Positions 48,857-55,593 of a stretch of DNA of 55,593 nucleotides are shown here, one piece after another. Source of the DNA: Hyphomonadaceae bacterium (GTDB taxonomy: Bacteria; Pseudomonadota; Alphaproteobacteria; Caulobacterales; Hyphomonadaceae); contig JAUYPV010000121.1 in NCBI GenBank assembly GCA_030697555.1, forward strand, positions 1 to 55,593, given 5' to 3'. A program made the position numbers and the translations under genes. The notes below the pieces were generated by a model, which saw only the letters and a list, made by a program, of their open reading frames with translations, did not search any database and was not told the origin of the DNA. Each line of letters opens with the position of its first letter. Position 1 is the first letter of the stretch.

Positions 48857-50403
48857 GCGCTCACGACTGCCGCGGGCAGGCGGATAATCGCCGCGAACCC
48901 GCCGGGCGTCCTGTTCTCGAGCGTCAGCGATCCGCCGTGAGCCTTAGCGATGGCGTCGGCGAGCGTGAGGCCGAGACCGGCGCCGCCGGTTGAGCGGTTG
49001 CGAGAGGCATCGCCACGCACAAAGGGCTGGCCGGCGCTGGCGAGGGACTTTTCCGACATGCCGGGGCCGTCGTCTTCGATGCGGACGAGTACGTCGCTGC
49101 CCTCCCTCCGGACGGAAAGCCGCGCGGTCTGGCCATAAGTGATCGCGTTGTCGATCAGGTTGCGCAGGGCGCGGCGGAACAGGACCTGGCGGACAGCCGC
49201 AGGCGCCTTTTCGGAAGTTGAGAGCGAGACTGGCGCTCCGGTCTCGGCATAGTCTTCGACCATGTCCTCGACGAGGATGGAGAGGTCGATGGCCTGCACG
49301 GGTTCGCTTGAGCGGCCGCGACGAGCAAGTTCGAGGATGTCCTCAAGAAGCTGGCTCGCTTCCTCGATGGTCTTCACCGCCTTCACCCGTTCAGACTCGG
49401 GTTCCATCGTTTCGATGCGGATACGCAGGGACGAGAGGGGCGTGCGCAGATCGTGGCCGAGAGCGCCGAGCATGACGTCTTTCTCACCGAGGAGCTGGCT
49501 AACCCGGCGGCTCATGGCGTTGAAGGCTTCGAGGGTCTGACGCACGTCGCCGGGGCCGCGTACCGCGACTTCCTCTGGTTCGGCGGCGGCGCTGCCGACG
49601 CGTGCCGCCGCTCGCGTGAGGTCGTTGAGAGGGCGGGAAAGACGGCTAGCGATCCACAGCGCCGCGGCGAGCACGAAGGCAAAGGTGATGAAGGTTGTCG
49701 CGCCAAGGCGCCAGAGTTCGCCGGTCGGTGGCAGCGGCGATGCGGCCAGACCATTCAGCCAGCGTCCGTCAGGAAGCCGCGCGGCCAGGACGATCTCGCG
49801 CATCTCGATGTCGTCGCCCGCAAAGACTTCCCGCATCATGCCGTCGCGGGGCGGCCCGGGCGGGCCATCTGGTCGAGGGCCGTCAGGTGGGGGGCCGTCT
49901 GGTGGTGGGCCATCCGGCGGACGCCCACCCGGCGGCGGACCGCCGGGGCCGAAATCGCGTAGCCGAATAGGCCGGCCATCGATTCCGATAAACACTCCGC
50001 CCTGCCGGCTACGTTCCGCGCGAGAGACGACGCGGCTGGCGGCGCGTACTTCGGTGACGGTGATGTTCGCTTCCCGAAGATTGCGCAACAATCGCTGCTC
50101 GAGACCCTGGTCACGCCGGAGATTGCGTCCATCGACCGGATTCTCGGCCGAGACATTGTATCGACCGGGCCCACGCCGGCGCTCGACGAGGAATGGCGCC
50201 AGCCGGTCGGGCGGCGGCGCGGCGAAGATTTCGGAGGCGACGTCGACGAAACGGGCGATCGACGGACCGTTCTGTTCGTTGATGCCGGCGCGCTGGCGTT
50301 CGCCGACGAGCAGCGCGAAGTTGACCATGCTTGCGATCAGCAGAGCACCGGCCATCACAAGCGCGATCTGTCCAGACAGGTTTCCGGGAAAGAACTTTTT
50401 CAA
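48853..50403 (-). CDS. membrane sensor histidine kinase with Gly/Pro-rich sensor region
   Basis: 516 residues: membrane helix about 12-33, extracytoplasmic part to about 232, second helix 233-252, HAMP 253-305, HisKA with His317 (LGHDLRTPLSSLR), and HATPase with NLIDNAITYG, EDDGPGMSE and GGAGLGLTLADAI. The sensor region holds a low-complexity segment at 151-188 made of DGPPP-type repeats, next to an acidic stretch (FAGDDIEMRE). TTG 50403 was chosen because it overlaps the response-regulator stop (TTGA) and leaves a normal first helix; the frame is open further. Same operon as the response regulator. The signal is unknown. Confidence 0.92.
   Translation of the reverse strand: MKKFFPGNLSGQIALVMAGALLIASMVNFALLVGERQRAGINEQNGPSIARFVDVASEIFAAPPPDRLAPFLVERRRGPGRYNVSAENPVDGRNLRRDQGLEQRLLRNLREANITVTEVRAASRVVSRAERSRQGGVFIGIDGRPIRLRDFGPGGPPPGGRPPDGPPPDGPPPDGPRPDGPPGPPRDGMMREVFAGDDIEMREIVLAARLPDGRWLNGLAASPLPPTGELWRLGATTFITFAFVLAAALWIASRLSRPLNDLTRAAARVGSAAAEPEEVAVRGPGDVRQTLEAFNAMSRRVSQLLGEKDVMLGALGHDLRTPLSSLRIRIETMEPESERVKAVKTIEEASQLLEDILELARRGRSSEPVQAIDLSILVEDMVEDYAETGAPVSLSTSEKAPAAVRQVLFRRALRNLIDNAITYGQTARLSVRREGSDVLVRIEDDGPGMSEKSLASAGQPFVRGDASRNRSTGGAGLGLTLADAIAKAHGGSLTLENRTPGGFAAIIRLPAAVVSA
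49840..49953 (-). repeat. Gly/Pro/Asp-rich coding repeat in the sensor kinase
   Basis: About 38 codons reading GPGG, PPPGG, then several copies of PDGPP units. The DNA is a run of imperfect 15-18 base repeats on very G/C-rich sequence, prone to slippage. It encodes part of the extracytoplasmic domain. Confidence 0.75.
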
Positions 50404-51113
50404 AGCCGCCGCACCTCGGCCGAGAAGGTATAGCCGCCGCCCCATACTGTCTTGATGTAACGCGGCGTCTTGGGATCTTCCTCGATCTTGCGGCGCAACC
50501 GGCTGATCTGGTTGTCGATGCTGCGGTCGAAAACACTGGCCTCGCGGCCCTGCGTGAGATCCAGCAACTGGTCGCGCGTCAGAACAAGCTTGGGTCGTTC
50601 GACCATCGCGAGCAGGAGGGCGTACTCTCCGGTAGACAGAGGAACGGTCAGGCCATCCGGGCCGACGAGTTCACGCTCTCCTGTCTTCAGCACCCAGTCG
50701 CCGAAGGCGTAGCGCAAGGTATCGGGCGGCGTCTGCTTCGGAGGCAGGCTGTTGGCGCGGCGCAGGACTGCCTTCACCCGCGCGAGCAGTTCGCGCGGGC
50801 TGAATGGTTTCACTACATAGTCGTCGGCGCCAACTTCCAGCCCGAGAATGCGGTCAAGCTCCTCGCTGCGGGCAGTCAGAAGAATGACTGGCAGATTGCT
50901 GGTCGAGCGGATGTGGCGGCAGAGACTGAGGCCATCCTCGCCCGGCATCATGATGTCGGAGATTACCAGGTCGAACGCATGAGCGGCGAGAAGCTGGCGC
51001 GCCTCCGCGCCGCTCGCGGCAGCTTTCACTCGGAACTGGTTGGTTTCGAAATACTTTGCCAGCGGTTCGCGGATCGAGGCTTCGTCTTCGACAATGAGCA
51101 GGTTCTGGGACAT
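50400..51113 (-). CDS. OmpR-family response regulator
   Basis: 237 residues: receiver domain with Asp10/Glu-Asp acidic pocket (IVEDEASI), phospho-Asp53 (VISDIMMPGEDG) and Lys in VVKPFSPREL, then a winged-helix DNA-binding domain (STGEYALLLAMVERPKLVLT, RSIDNQISRLRRKIEED, YIKTVWGGGYTF). It partners the downstream sensor kinase through a 4-base overlap. A likely target is the EF-hand gene immediately upstream, whose promoter region carries repeated TTGCGACA sites. Confidence 0.95.
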   Translation of the reverse strand: MSQNLLIVEDEASIREPLAKYFETNQFRVKAAASGAEARQLLAAHAFDLVISDIMMPGEDGLSLCRHIRSTSNLPVILLTARSEELDRILGLEVGADDYVVKPFSPRELLARVKAVLRRANSLPPKQTPPDTLRYAFGDWVLKTGERELVGPDGLTVPLSTGEYALLLAMVERPKLVLTRDQLLDLTQGREASVFDRSIDNQISRLRRKIEEDPKTPRYIKTVWGGGYTFSAEVRRL

Positions 51114-51140
51114 CGGCTCGCTATTCTGGAAACGCCCGCA

Positions 51141-51174
51141 GCCTGCTGCATCGGGGGTTACCGATGCAACAGGC
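51141..51174. terminator. strong hairpin between the EF-hand gene and the response regulator gene
   Basis: GCCTGCTGCATCGG pairs with CCGATGCAACAGGC: 14 bp with one mismatch and a 6-base loop. It lies 59 bases past the EF-hand stop and 28 before the response-regulator ATG. There is no T-tract, so it could be a factor-assisted terminator for the EF-hand message or an operator/leader element of the two-component operon. Confidence 0.5.
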
Positions 51175-51232
51175 CTTGGGGCAGTCAGAGAACGCGCCCA
51201 TTCGGGGGAGAGGAGGGGCGCTCAACTGGCCG

Positions 51233-51886
51233 CTAACGGGGACCGCGGGCGAGGGCCTGCAGTTCGGCAATCGTCACCGTGCCATCCTTGTTGGCGTCGG
51301 CGTAGGTGAAGGCCTCGTTGGAATGGGTAGTGAATTCGGCAAACGTGACCTTGCCGTCGCTATCCGCATCGCCTGGTCCGGCGCGTTCCCGGCGAGGGCC
51401 ATCGCCGGGACCGTCAGGGCCACCCGGATCACGGAAGCGCAGTCCACCCGGTCCGCCAGGGCCACCGCGCATGCGGATCTCGGGACCATCCGGAAGGCCA
51501 AAGCCGCGATCGTCCCCGCGGCCAGCTTGAAGCTCAGTGAAGCTGAGCTGGCCATTCTTGTCCGTATCCATGGCGATGAAGCGCTCTTTCTCCATGGTCT
51601 GGAAGCGCACCTGCCTCGCGGCCTGGACTTCTTCGGGGGTGGCCGATCCGTCCTTGTTGCCGTCCAGTTCGTTGAACCGGGTTTTCTGACCGGCGTCGAA
51701 TTCGGCGCGGGTCAGCTTGCCGTCGGCATTGGCGTCGAACTCCAGCAGCGACCAGCCGCCGCCTCCGTGGCGCATCATCGGCGGCCCGCCGCGTCCCGGG
51801 CCAGCACCGGGTCCAGGGGTCTGGGCGACGGCTGCGGTTGTCAGGGCAAGGCTGGCGGTCAGGAGGAAAAGGTGACGGCGTTTCAT
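51233..51886 (-). CDS. exported calcium-binding protein with five EF-hands
   Basis: 217 residues with a signal peptide (MKRRHLFLLTASLALTTAAVAQ). Five complete 12-residue EF-hand loops are present, starting at Asp51, Asp75, Asp107, Asp173 and Asp197, each with acidic or Asn residues at positions 1, 3 and 5, Gly at 6 and Glu at 12. Between loops 3 and 4 lies a Gly/Pro/Arg-rich linker (about 122-172), and a Gly/Pro-rich stretch also follows the signal peptide. It should bind calcium in the periplasm or outside. It lies upstream of the two-component genes on the same strand, separated by a strong hairpin. The target of calcium binding is unknown; an odd number of EF-hands suggests dimers. Confidence 0.9.
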   Translation of the reverse strand: MKRRHLFLLTASLALTTAAVAQTPGPGAGPGRGGPPMMRHGGGGWSLLEFDANADGKLTRAEFDAGQKTRFNELDGNKDGSATPEEVQAARQVRFQTMEKERFIAMDTDKNGQLSFTELQAGRGDDRGFGLPDGPEIRMRGGPGGPGGLRFRDPGGPDGPGDGPRRERAGPGDADSDGKVTFAEFTTHSNEAFTYADANKDGTVTIAELQALARGPR

Positions 51887-51948
51887 TGTCGTTTCTTGTC
51901 CTTAGGAGCGCAGGAATCAGCGCCATGGGACTGAAACTGGAGGATGCC

Positions 51949-51988
51949 TGTCGCAAGAGTACGCCGTACTGCGAGCCGTTTGTCGCAA
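51949..51988 (-). promoter_or_regulatory. TTGCGACA direct repeats flanking a palindrome, upstream of the EF-hand gene
   Basis: On the minus strand TTGCGACA occurs at 51988-51981 and again at 51956-51949, 32 bases (about three helical turns) apart, with the palindrome AGTACG-C-CGTACT (51958-51970) in between. The sites lie 63-102 bases before the EF-hand ATG. Spaced direct repeats suit binding by an OmpR-family regulator such as the one encoded just downstream. Confidence 0.4.
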
Positions 51989-52006
51989 AGTGTGCTGCGG
52001 ACGGCC

Positions 52007-52693
52007 CTAGAAGCCGAGGCTGGCAGTTATCCAACCCCAGAGGTCCGACATGCTTCTGCCCATCCAGCCCAGGAATTCGGGCAGGGACTGGATGAACAGG
52101 ACTGTAACCACCGAGACGGCTGCAGTCGCCGCGATGGAGGCGATCAACCCGAACAGGACAATGACTCCGTCCCGCTCCACGAGCCCCATGCCAAGGACCG
52201 CGCAGGCTAGCGCCGGCGGGAAGTTGCCTCCGGGAGGCAGGGGCAGGATCAGGATGATGGCCATGAACAGGACGACGAGACCGATCAGCACCGTTGCGGT
52301 CTTCCCAGTCAGCGCCAACAGCCGCGGCCGGGCGATCTTCTCTATGGCTTCGAGGCGAGGCGCGATCTTCTCGAACGCCTTGACCAGCGCCGGGCGCGAA
52401 AAGCTGCGCTTTGAAAGGAAGCCGGGCAGCCATAGCTCATGCCGGCCAACGACCATTTGCATCGAGACGATGAACAGGGCGACACCCACCACCGTCGGTA
52501 CGCCCGGCGGCATGGGCACGATCGAGGGAATCGAAAAAATCAGCGTTGCGAGTCCAAAGGCCCGGGCGTCCAGCGCATCCAGGATGTCCGCGATCGTTAC
52601 CCGCTCGGACTCACCCCGTACGGCGCGCAGCATGAGGGTGGACGTGCGTTCGCCCGTCCCCTCTGCTGAATGGGCGTCAGAAGCTGCCGACAT
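52007..52693 (-). CDS. ExoD-like exopolysaccharide synthesis protein
   Basis: 228 residues. ExoD-family membrane proteins affect exopolysaccharide production and alkali tolerance in rhizobia; the mechanism is unknown. Seen are the N-terminal ERVTIADILDALDARAFGLA, the SIPSIVPMPPGVPTVVG hydrophobic signature, LWLPGFLSKRSFSRPAL, and three or four C-terminal helices. An internal ATG (MLRAVRGESERV) could be the true start. It is upstream of the EF-hand gene on the same strand with 120 bases between, and divergent from secF. Confidence 0.88.
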   Translation of the reverse strand: MSAASDAHSAEGTGERTSTLMLRAVRGESERVTIADILDALDARAFGLATLIFSIPSIVPMPPGVPTVVGVALFIVSMQMVVGRHELWLPGFLSKRSFSRPALVKAFEKIAPRLEAIEKIARPRLLALTGKTATVLIGLVVLFMAIILILPLPPGGNFPPALACAVLGMGLVERDGVIVLFGLIASIAATAAVSVVTVLFIQSLPEFLGWMGRSMSDLWGWITASLGF

Positions 52694-52874
52694 GGCCGTT
52701 GCGTTTTCTGCCCGCGGCGTGCTGCGGGTCCTTATTTAGTCTCAAAACTGGGGGATTCCCCTGCGCCGCACGCACAGAGCGCATTGGAGAAAGTCGGGGC
52801 GGGGGGGCTTTAAGTCCATATGCAGGGGCACAAATTTTCTAAGTGGCGCTTTTCAGCCTCAGCTGCTAGCGCAG

Positions 52875-52890
52875 GGGCCCAATCGGGCCC
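52875..52890. other. short hairpin upstream of secF
   Basis: GGGCCC-AATC-GGGCCC in the 242-base interval between exoD and secF, 46 bases before the secF ATG. This interval has no gene that I can support. The hairpin could be in the secF leader. Confidence 0.3.
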
Positions 52891-52935
52891 TAGGAGGGCC
52901 GTGAACCATTATGTCGAGCGTGCAACGAGGCCTGA

Positions 52936-53895
52936 ATGTGGTGGGATAAACCGACCGCCCAAAAGAAGCCGGAGAAGGAGCAGGAACCTCTGCCCTTCAT
53001 GAAGATGAGGTGGCTGGGCTTCCTCATCAGCGCCCTGATCATGGTGGCCACGACTGTTTCGCTCGCGACGCAGGGTCTCAATATGGGCCTCGACTTCACC
53101 GGCGGCGTTCAGATCACGGCATCACGGTCGACCGTGTTCGATGCGGGCGTCGTGCGCCAGCAGGTCGCCGCCGCCGGTTTCGAGGAAAGCAACGTTACAA
53201 CCGCCGACAACGGCAACACGGTTCTCATTCGTGTGCCGGCGCAGGAAGATGCTGCGGACATCGACACGGTGGCGCGCCAGGTCAGCGCCGCACTCGGCGA
53301 GGGCATAACCATCCGCGATGCGGCGGCTGTTAGCGGCAAGGTTTCCGACGAGCTGTTCCAGGGCGGCATCATTGCCGCCGGGCTCGCGTTGGTGGCGATC
53401 GCGCTCTACATCTGGTTCCGCTTCGAATCCAAGTTCGGCTGGGCGGCGCTGATCACGACCTTCCACGACGTCTATTCGATCGTGGGCGTGTTCTCAATCT
53501 TCCAGCACTGGTTGACGTTCGATCTCACCATCATCGCCGGGGTGCTGACGCTCGCGGGCTATTCCATCAACGACAAGGTCGTGGTGTTCGACCGCATCCG
53601 CGAGATGCTGAAGAAGTACAAGAAGATCCCGCTGCCGCGCGTCATCGACATCTCCATTACGGCGACGTTGTCGAGGACGCTAATCACGTCGCTGGCGACG
53701 ATGATGGCGGGCGGGGCCATGCTGTTCCTCGGCGGGCCGGTGCTGTTCGGCTTTGCCGTGTCCATCTGCTTCGGGATCGTGATCGGCACCTATTCCTCGA
53801 TCTTCGTGGCGGCGCCGTTGCTGATCCACCTGCCGGGACGCGTGCCGGGCCAGCGGATCTCCGGTACGGACCAGGCGGCCGAGGCCGTCTCCTAG
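52936..53895 (+). CDS. secF: protein translocase subunit SecF
   Basis: 319 residues, six expected membrane helices. SecF with SecD and YajC uses the proton-motive force to help proteins leave the SecYEG channel on the periplasmic side. Family features: GLDFTGGVQI after helix 1, FRFESKFGWAALITTFHDV, the Asp/Arg region AGYSINDKVVVFDRIRE, and SISITATLSRT-like DISITATLSRTLITS. Full length, so functional. Unusually, no secD precedes it: the upstream gene is exoD on the other strand. GAGG sits about seven bases before ATG 52936. Confidence 0.96.
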   Translation: MWWDKPTAQKKPEKEQEPLPFMKMRWLGFLISALIMVATTVSLATQGLNMGLDFTGGVQITASRSTVFDAGVVRQQVAAAGFEESNVTTADNGNTVLIRVPAQEDAADIDTVARQVSAALGEGITIRDAAAVSGKVSDELFQGGIIAAGLALVAIALYIWFRFESKFGWAALITTFHDVYSIVGVFSIFQHWLTFDLTIIAGVLTLAGYSINDKVVVFDRIREMLKKYKKIPLPRVIDISITATLSRTLITSLATMMAGGAMLFLGGPVLFGFAVSICFGIVIGTYSSIFVAAPLLIHLPGRVPGQRISGTDQAAEAVS

Positions 53896-53939
53896 GCCAG
53901 ACAAGCGCGAGGGGAGGGGCTGGCGTCCTGCCGCGATGA

Positions 53940-53955
53940 CCCTATTACTATAGGG
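53940..53955. promoter_or_regulatory. palindrome upstream of the symporter gene
   Basis: CCCTAT-TACT-ATAGGG, a perfect 6-bp inverted repeat in the 118 bases between secF and the symporter gene, 58 bases before its ATG. Its AT-rich centre could overlap a -10 element, but I find no convincing -35 at the right distance. A related CCCTAGATAGGG sequence occurs near 6450, upstream of tldD. Confidence 0.3.
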
Positions 53956-54013
53956 AAACCAGCGACACGGCCGCCGGGGAGCGGGCGTACGGCTTTCGGG
54001 GCGGAGGACTTCC

Positions 54014-55426
54014 ATGGCCGTAATCGGGGCGCCCGCCGAAGGGCAGCGGCGCAAGGGCCCATTCTATACCCAGCTCTATTTCCAGGTTGTCGCGGCGATC
54101 ATCATCGGCGGCACGATCGGCTGGCTCTACAAGATCAACTGGTTCGGCGCCGTCCTGGGCTTAACCGCGCTCGATAACTCGGTCCCCTGGGTAAAGGACT
54201 TCCTGAAGCCCCTGGGCGACGGCTTCGTCGCCCTGGTCAAGATGATCATCCCGATAGTCATCTTCGTCACCATTGCGGTTGGCGTTGGCGGCATGCGGGA
54301 CATGGGCAAGCTGGGACGCGTCGCGCTCAAGGCCCTGGGCTATTTCCTTGCCGTCTCTTCGCTTGCGCTGGTCATCGGCCTCATCGTCGGCAACCTGATC
54401 CAGCCCGGCAACGGCATGAACGCCGATCCCGCCCACTACAGTGCCGGCGATATCGCCGCCGTGCAGGGCTATGCCGAGAAAGCGCACGACACGACAGTCG
54501 TGGGCTTCCTGCTATCTATCATTCCAAAGACCTTCATATCGGCCTTTACGGACGGTTCGACGCTCCAGGTTCTGTTCGTCGCGATCCTCGCCGGCGTCGG
54601 CCTCGCGATGGCGGGCGAGCGGGCTCAGAAGGCGCTGGATGTCCTGACGTCGGTCTCGCAGGCGATCTTCAAGATGGTGGCGATCCTGATGCGGGCGGCG
54701 CCGATCGGGGCGTTTGGTGCATTCGCCTTCATTATCGCCGACCTTGGGCTGGACGCGATCCAGAGGCTGCTGCTCCTGGTGGCGGCGGTCTATCTGACGT
54801 CGATCATCTTCATCATCGTCGTTTTGGGTGCGATCGGCTTCCTTGCCGGATTCTCGATCTTCAGCCTGCTACGTTATCTCAAGGATGAGTTGTTCCTCGT
54901 GCTCGGTACGTCGTCGTCGGAGTCGGCGCTGCCGGCGCTGATGGAGAAGATGGAACGGGCAGGGTGCGCGCGGCCGGTTGTCGGCCTGGTGGTGCCAACC
55001 GGCTACTCCTTCAATCTCGACGGCACCAACATCTACATGACCATGGCGGCGCTGTTCATCGCGCAGGCCATGAATATCCACCTTCCCATCGAGCAGCAGG
55101 TGATCCTGCTTGCCGTCGCGATGCTGAGTTCCAAGGGCGCAGCCGGCGTGACGGGCGCCGGGTTCATCGCGCTTGCGGCGACGCTGGAGTCGGTGATGGG
55201 GCCGGATGGCAACCCGATGATCCCTGTGGCCGGGATGGTGATCATCCTGGGCGTCGATCGTTTTCTGTCCGAATGCCGCGCGCTTACCAACTTCATCGGC
55301 AACGCCGTCGCGACGATCGTCGTCAGCGGCTGGGAAGGCGCGTTGGATCGCGACAAGCTGAAGCTTGCCATGGCGGGCAAGGCGCCGCCGCTGGCTGCCC
55401 AGCCGATCGAGCAGGATACGGACTAA
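54014..55426 (+). CDS. dicarboxylate/amino acid:cation symporter (DAACS family)
   Basis: 470 residues. DAACS carriers (GltP, DctA) import glutamate/aspartate or C4-dicarboxylates with protons or sodium. Diagnostic motifs: the first hairpin Ser motif [17 protein letters not shown], the helix-7 motif [10 protein letters not shown] (NMDGT equivalent), and the second hairpin [13 protein letters not shown]. About eight membrane helices. GGAGGA about six bases before ATG 54014 is a strong ribosome-binding site. Substrate between amino acid and dicarboxylate cannot be decided with confidence. Convergent with the next gene, stops overlapping. Confidence 0.93.
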   Translation: MAVIGAPAEGQRRKGPFYTQLYFQVVAAIIIGGTIGWLYKINWFGAVLGLTALDNSVPWVKDFLKPLGDGFVALVKMIIPIVIFVTIAVGVGGMRDMGKLGRVALKALGYFLAVSSLALVIGLIVGNLIQPGNGMNADPAHYSAGDIAAVQGYAEKAHDTTVVGFLLSIIPKTFISAFTDGSTLQVLFVAILAGVGLAMAGERAQKALDVLTSVSQAIFKMVAILMRAAPIGAFGAFAFIIADLGLDAIQRLLLLVAAVYLTSIIFIIVVLGAIGFLAGFSIFSLLRYLKDELFLVLGTSSSESALPALMEKMERAGCARPVVGLVVPTGYSFNLDGTNIYMTMAALFIAQAMNIHLPIEQQVILLAVAMLSSKGAAGVTGAGFIALAATLESVMGPDGNPMIPVAGMVIILGVDRFLSECRALTNFIGNAVATIVVSGWEGALDRDKLKLAMAGKAPPLAAQPIEQDTD

Positions 55427-55593
55427 CCGAAAAGAAGGCCGACGAGCAGTTTCGCCCAGACGTTGTCGTCCTCCGGCGTTCGCGAAAAGCTGGCTTCGAC
55501 GATACGCAGCTTCGTCCAGCGGCCGAGCTCGTCGATCATTGGCATCGCCAAGCCGGCATTCGGCAGCATCTGCGTAACCGCAATTGCGGCCAC
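55423..55593 (-). CDS. 3' end of an unidentified gene
   Basis: The last 56 codons of a minus-strand gene that continues past the window, ending KLLVGLLFG and a TAG that overlaps the symporter stop by 3 bases. The visible part reads [19 protein letters not shown] then [19 protein letters not shown] do not recognise the family. An open frame with a stop placed exactly against the neighbour argues that it is real. Confidence 0.6.
   Translation of the reverse strand: MAAIAVTQMLPNAGLAMPMIDELGRWTKLRIVEASFSRTPEDDNVWAKLLVGLLFG

Noticed and set aside
52820-53002. Small plus-strand frame overlapping the secF start
   Set aside because: Arg/Ser-rich, no ribosome-binding site, and overlaps secF in another frame.
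53940-53960. Resemblance of the CTATAGGG sequence to a phage T7 promoter
   Set aside because: Only the last few bases match; the rest of the 17-base consensus is absent and the sequence is explained by a short palindrome.

Overview
The window is gene-dense, GC-rich DNA from an aerobic alphaproteobacterium. The evidence is a co-linear aa3 cytochrome oxidase/assembly operon (coxB-coxA-ctaB-coxF-ctaG-coxC ... SURF1-thrC-M16 peptidase) beside tldD, an alphaproteobacterial gshA, and three perfect EcfG-type (GGAAC-N16-CGTT) promoters. A Caulobacterales/Hyphomonadaceae-like host is my guess from gene content; the order is not proven. I see no IS element, prophage, CRISPR array or rRNA operon, and no gap longer than about 250 bases without a gene.

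Layout. 1-7.1 kb: start of ubiA (minus), rsmE, gshA, a POT peptide transporter, then tldD with a rhodanese and a TPR protein on the minus strand. 7.2-18.2 kb: the oxidase operon, ending in SURF1, thrC, an M16 peptidase and an EAL protein, many joined by 4-base ATGA overlaps. 18.2-24.8 kb: a beta-propeller lipoprotein, gatB, two small unknown lipoproteins and the queuosine pair queA-tgt. 24.9 kb: tRNA-Lys(TTT) with a clear promoter.

25.0-41.7 kb is the most interesting part. Minus strand: ku-ligD (bacterial NHEJ), a GT4 glycosyltransferase/GH130 phosphorylase pair, and a coupled set of a winged-helix regulator with two small DUF5985-like membrane proteins. Plus strand: a 2104-residue soluble poly-HAMP hybrid histidine kinase with three receiver domains, followed by a REC-HWE kinase-REC protein. 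GGAAC-N16-CGTT promoters precede ku-ligD, GT4-GH130 and the giant kinase. I read this as a general-stress (sigma EcfG) island joining DNA repair, glycan/osmolyte metabolism and its own signalling system; that function is inference.

41.7-48.9 kb: three exported metallopeptidases (M14, M28, M61) and an MHS-type MFS transporter. 48.9-52.7 kb: a two-component system whose sensor has a Gly/Pro-rich extracytoplasmic segment, next to an exported protein with five intact EF-hands, then an ExoD-like protein. 52.9-55.6 kb: a secF without an adjacent secD, a dicarboxylate/amino-acid:cation symporter, and the 3' end of an unidentified minus-strand gene.

Start codons were moved from the longest frame where a promoter, ribosome-binding site or overlap argued for it; each entry says why.
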